In this document: positions 63,203 to 64,000 of the stretch, piece after piece
Position numbering within the stretch: position 1 is the first letter of the stretch
Layout: each line of letters begins with the position of its first letter
Assembly (NCBI GenBank): GCA_002291465.1
Contig: CP021238.1
Location: 3,348,001-3,412,000, forward strand
DNA length: 64,000 nucleotides
From: Mycobacterium lepraemurium
Lineage (GTDB): Bacteria; Actinomycetota; Actinomycetes; Mycobacteriales; Mycobacteriaceae
Reading direction: 5' to 3'
Made by a program: the position numbers and the translations under genes
Notes under the pieces: model-generated
Told to the model about the DNA's origin: nothing
The model's database searches: none
The model's input: the letters and a program-made list of their open reading frames with translations, nothing else

Positions 63203-64000
63203 CACAGAGGCCTTTCGGCGTGCTCGCGTTGGCGCGCACGGTCTTTCGCGTGTTGCGGGCCGGTCGACGGGGACTGCCCACCGGACGGGGATGGCTGCGG
63301 GATCGGCTTCATCGGCAGCGGGCTGGTGGTCACCTTGTGGCCGCGCACCAGCGGCAGGGTGAGCCGGAAGCACGAGCCAACGCCCGGTTCGCCCCACGCC
63401 TCCAGCCGGCCCTGGTGCAGCCGGGCGTCCTCGATGCTGATCGCCAGGCCGAGGCCGGTGCCGCCGGAGCGGCGCACCCGCGAGGGGTCCGCCCGCCAGA
63501 ACCGGCTGAACACCAGCTTCTCCTCGCCGGACCGCAACCCCACCCCGTAGTCGCGGACGGTGACCGCGACGGTGTCCTCGTCGGCGGCCATCCGGATCGT
63601 GACCGGCTTGTGCTCGGCGTGGTCGATGGCGTTGGCGATCAGGTTGCGCAGGATCCGCTCCACCCGGCGGGTGTCGACCTCGGCGATGACCTCCTCGGCC
63701 GGCAGCTCCACCTGCAGTTCGATGTCGGCGTCCTCGGCCAGATGCCCCACGTTGCTCAGCGCGCTCTGCACCGTGCTGCGCAGGTCGACGGCCTCGACGG
63801 ACAGCTCGGCGACCCCGGCGTCGTGCCGGGAGATCTCCAGCAGGTCGTTGAGCAGCAACTCGAACCGGTCCAGCTCGTTGACCATCAGCTCGGTGGAGCG
63901 CGCCAGCGTCGGATCGAGGTCGGCGCTATGGTCGTAGATCAGGTCGGCGGCCATGCGCACCGTGGTCAGCGGGGTGCGCAGCTCGTGGCTCACGTCGGAA
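63202..64000 (-). CDS. mtrB: Sensor histidine kinase MtrB, C-terminal part
   Basis: The gene runs out of the right edge, so its N-terminal membrane and HAMP part is missing. Visible: H box [21 protein letters not shown] box [11 protein letters not shown]1 [20 protein letters not shown] and G2 [15 protein letters not shown]. After the kinase core there is a Pro/Ser-rich tail ending EHAERPL. MtrB phosphorylates the response regulator MtrA. lpqB follows with a one-base overlap. Equivalent to Rv3245c. Confidence 0.94.
   Translation of the reverse strand, partial: SDVSHELRTPLTTVRMAADLIYDHSADLDPTLARSTELMVNELDRFELLLNDLLEISRHDAGVAELSVEAVDLRSTVQSALSNVGHLAEDADIELQVELPAEEVIAEVDTRRVERILRNLIANAIDHAEHKPVTIRMAADEDTVAVTVRDYGVGLRSGEEKLVFSRFWRADPSRVRRSGGTGLGLAISIEDARLHQGRLEAWGEPGVGSCFRLTLPLVRGHKVTTSPLPMKPIPQPSPSGGQSPSTGPQHAKDRARQREHAERPL

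Overview
The window is GC-rich chromosomal DNA from a slow-growing mycobacterium. Gene order and protein content match the Mycobacterium tuberculosis segment from Rv3198A to the mtrB/lpqB locus almost gene for gene: mycoredoxin, nudC, RCK channel, adnB/adnA, lipV, ATL, moeZ, rhlE, parA, entC, whiB1, pdtaS, TB7.3, rshA/sigH, aroA, rsgA, desA3, ppk2, tgs, kefB, secA1, hpf, comF, lpqB, mtrB. The sequence differs clearly from M. tuberculosis and carries accessory blocks, which points to the M. avium complex or a close relative. This is an inference from remembered gene order and protein sequence; no database search was run.

Layout. 1-8641: redox and genome maintenance (mycoredoxin end, nudC, ion channel, AdnAB helicase-nuclease). 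8642-24436: small acidic protein, lipV, alkyltransferase-like protein, moeZ, a membrane metalloprotease-like protein, a TetR regulator, rhlE, parA, the gpm2-entC-GNAT overlap operon, a lipid kinase and whiB1 with a structured leader. 24458-27913: stress signalling (pdtaS, TB7.3, rshA-sigH) plus a 24-codon ribosomal protein gene (bL37). 27914-36693: SDR, then an accessory operon (MBL alkylsulfatase-like, SDR, sulfotransferase, alcohol dehydrogenase), a divergent SDR-TetR pair, a small secreted protein, a 311-bp tandem duplication and a 13E12 gene. 36690-39852: SRAP, aroA, rsgA. 39836-45478: second accessory block (HxlR, thiolase, DUF302, polytopic membrane protein, two TetRs, diiron-like protein). 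45621-54339: desA3 and its reductase with matching tandem operators, ppk2, a wax ester synthase/DGAT, kefB with its RCK partner, and mddA. 54388-56702: remains of an HD-GYP/LuxR regulator and an unknown gene. 56858-64000: secA1, hpf, comF, lpqB, mtrB (cut by the window end).

The most striking property is decay. About eleven genes carry frameshifts and/or nonsense codons (nudC, MBL hydrolase, SDR at 33086, secreted protein, 13E12, SRAP, thiolase, ppk2, HD-GYP/LuxR, the 55984 gene, hpf), and one more SDR seems to have lost its ATG start (ATA). The disruptions sit mostly in accessory or dispensable genes; essential genes (secA1, aroA, adnAB, whiB1, lpqB) are intact. This fits a genome in early reductive evolution, such as M. 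lepraemurium within this clade. An indel-prone assembly is the alternative, but it would not explain the nonsense and start-codon substitutions. Other points of interest: paired 12-bp palindromes at a 15-bp period upstream of both desA3 and its reductase, a 12-bp x 4 repeat in sigH, a nonsense codon that turns a long HPF into a short one, and a wax ester synthase with a changed active-site motif. No tRNA, rRNA, CRISPR array, insertion sequence or prophage was seen.
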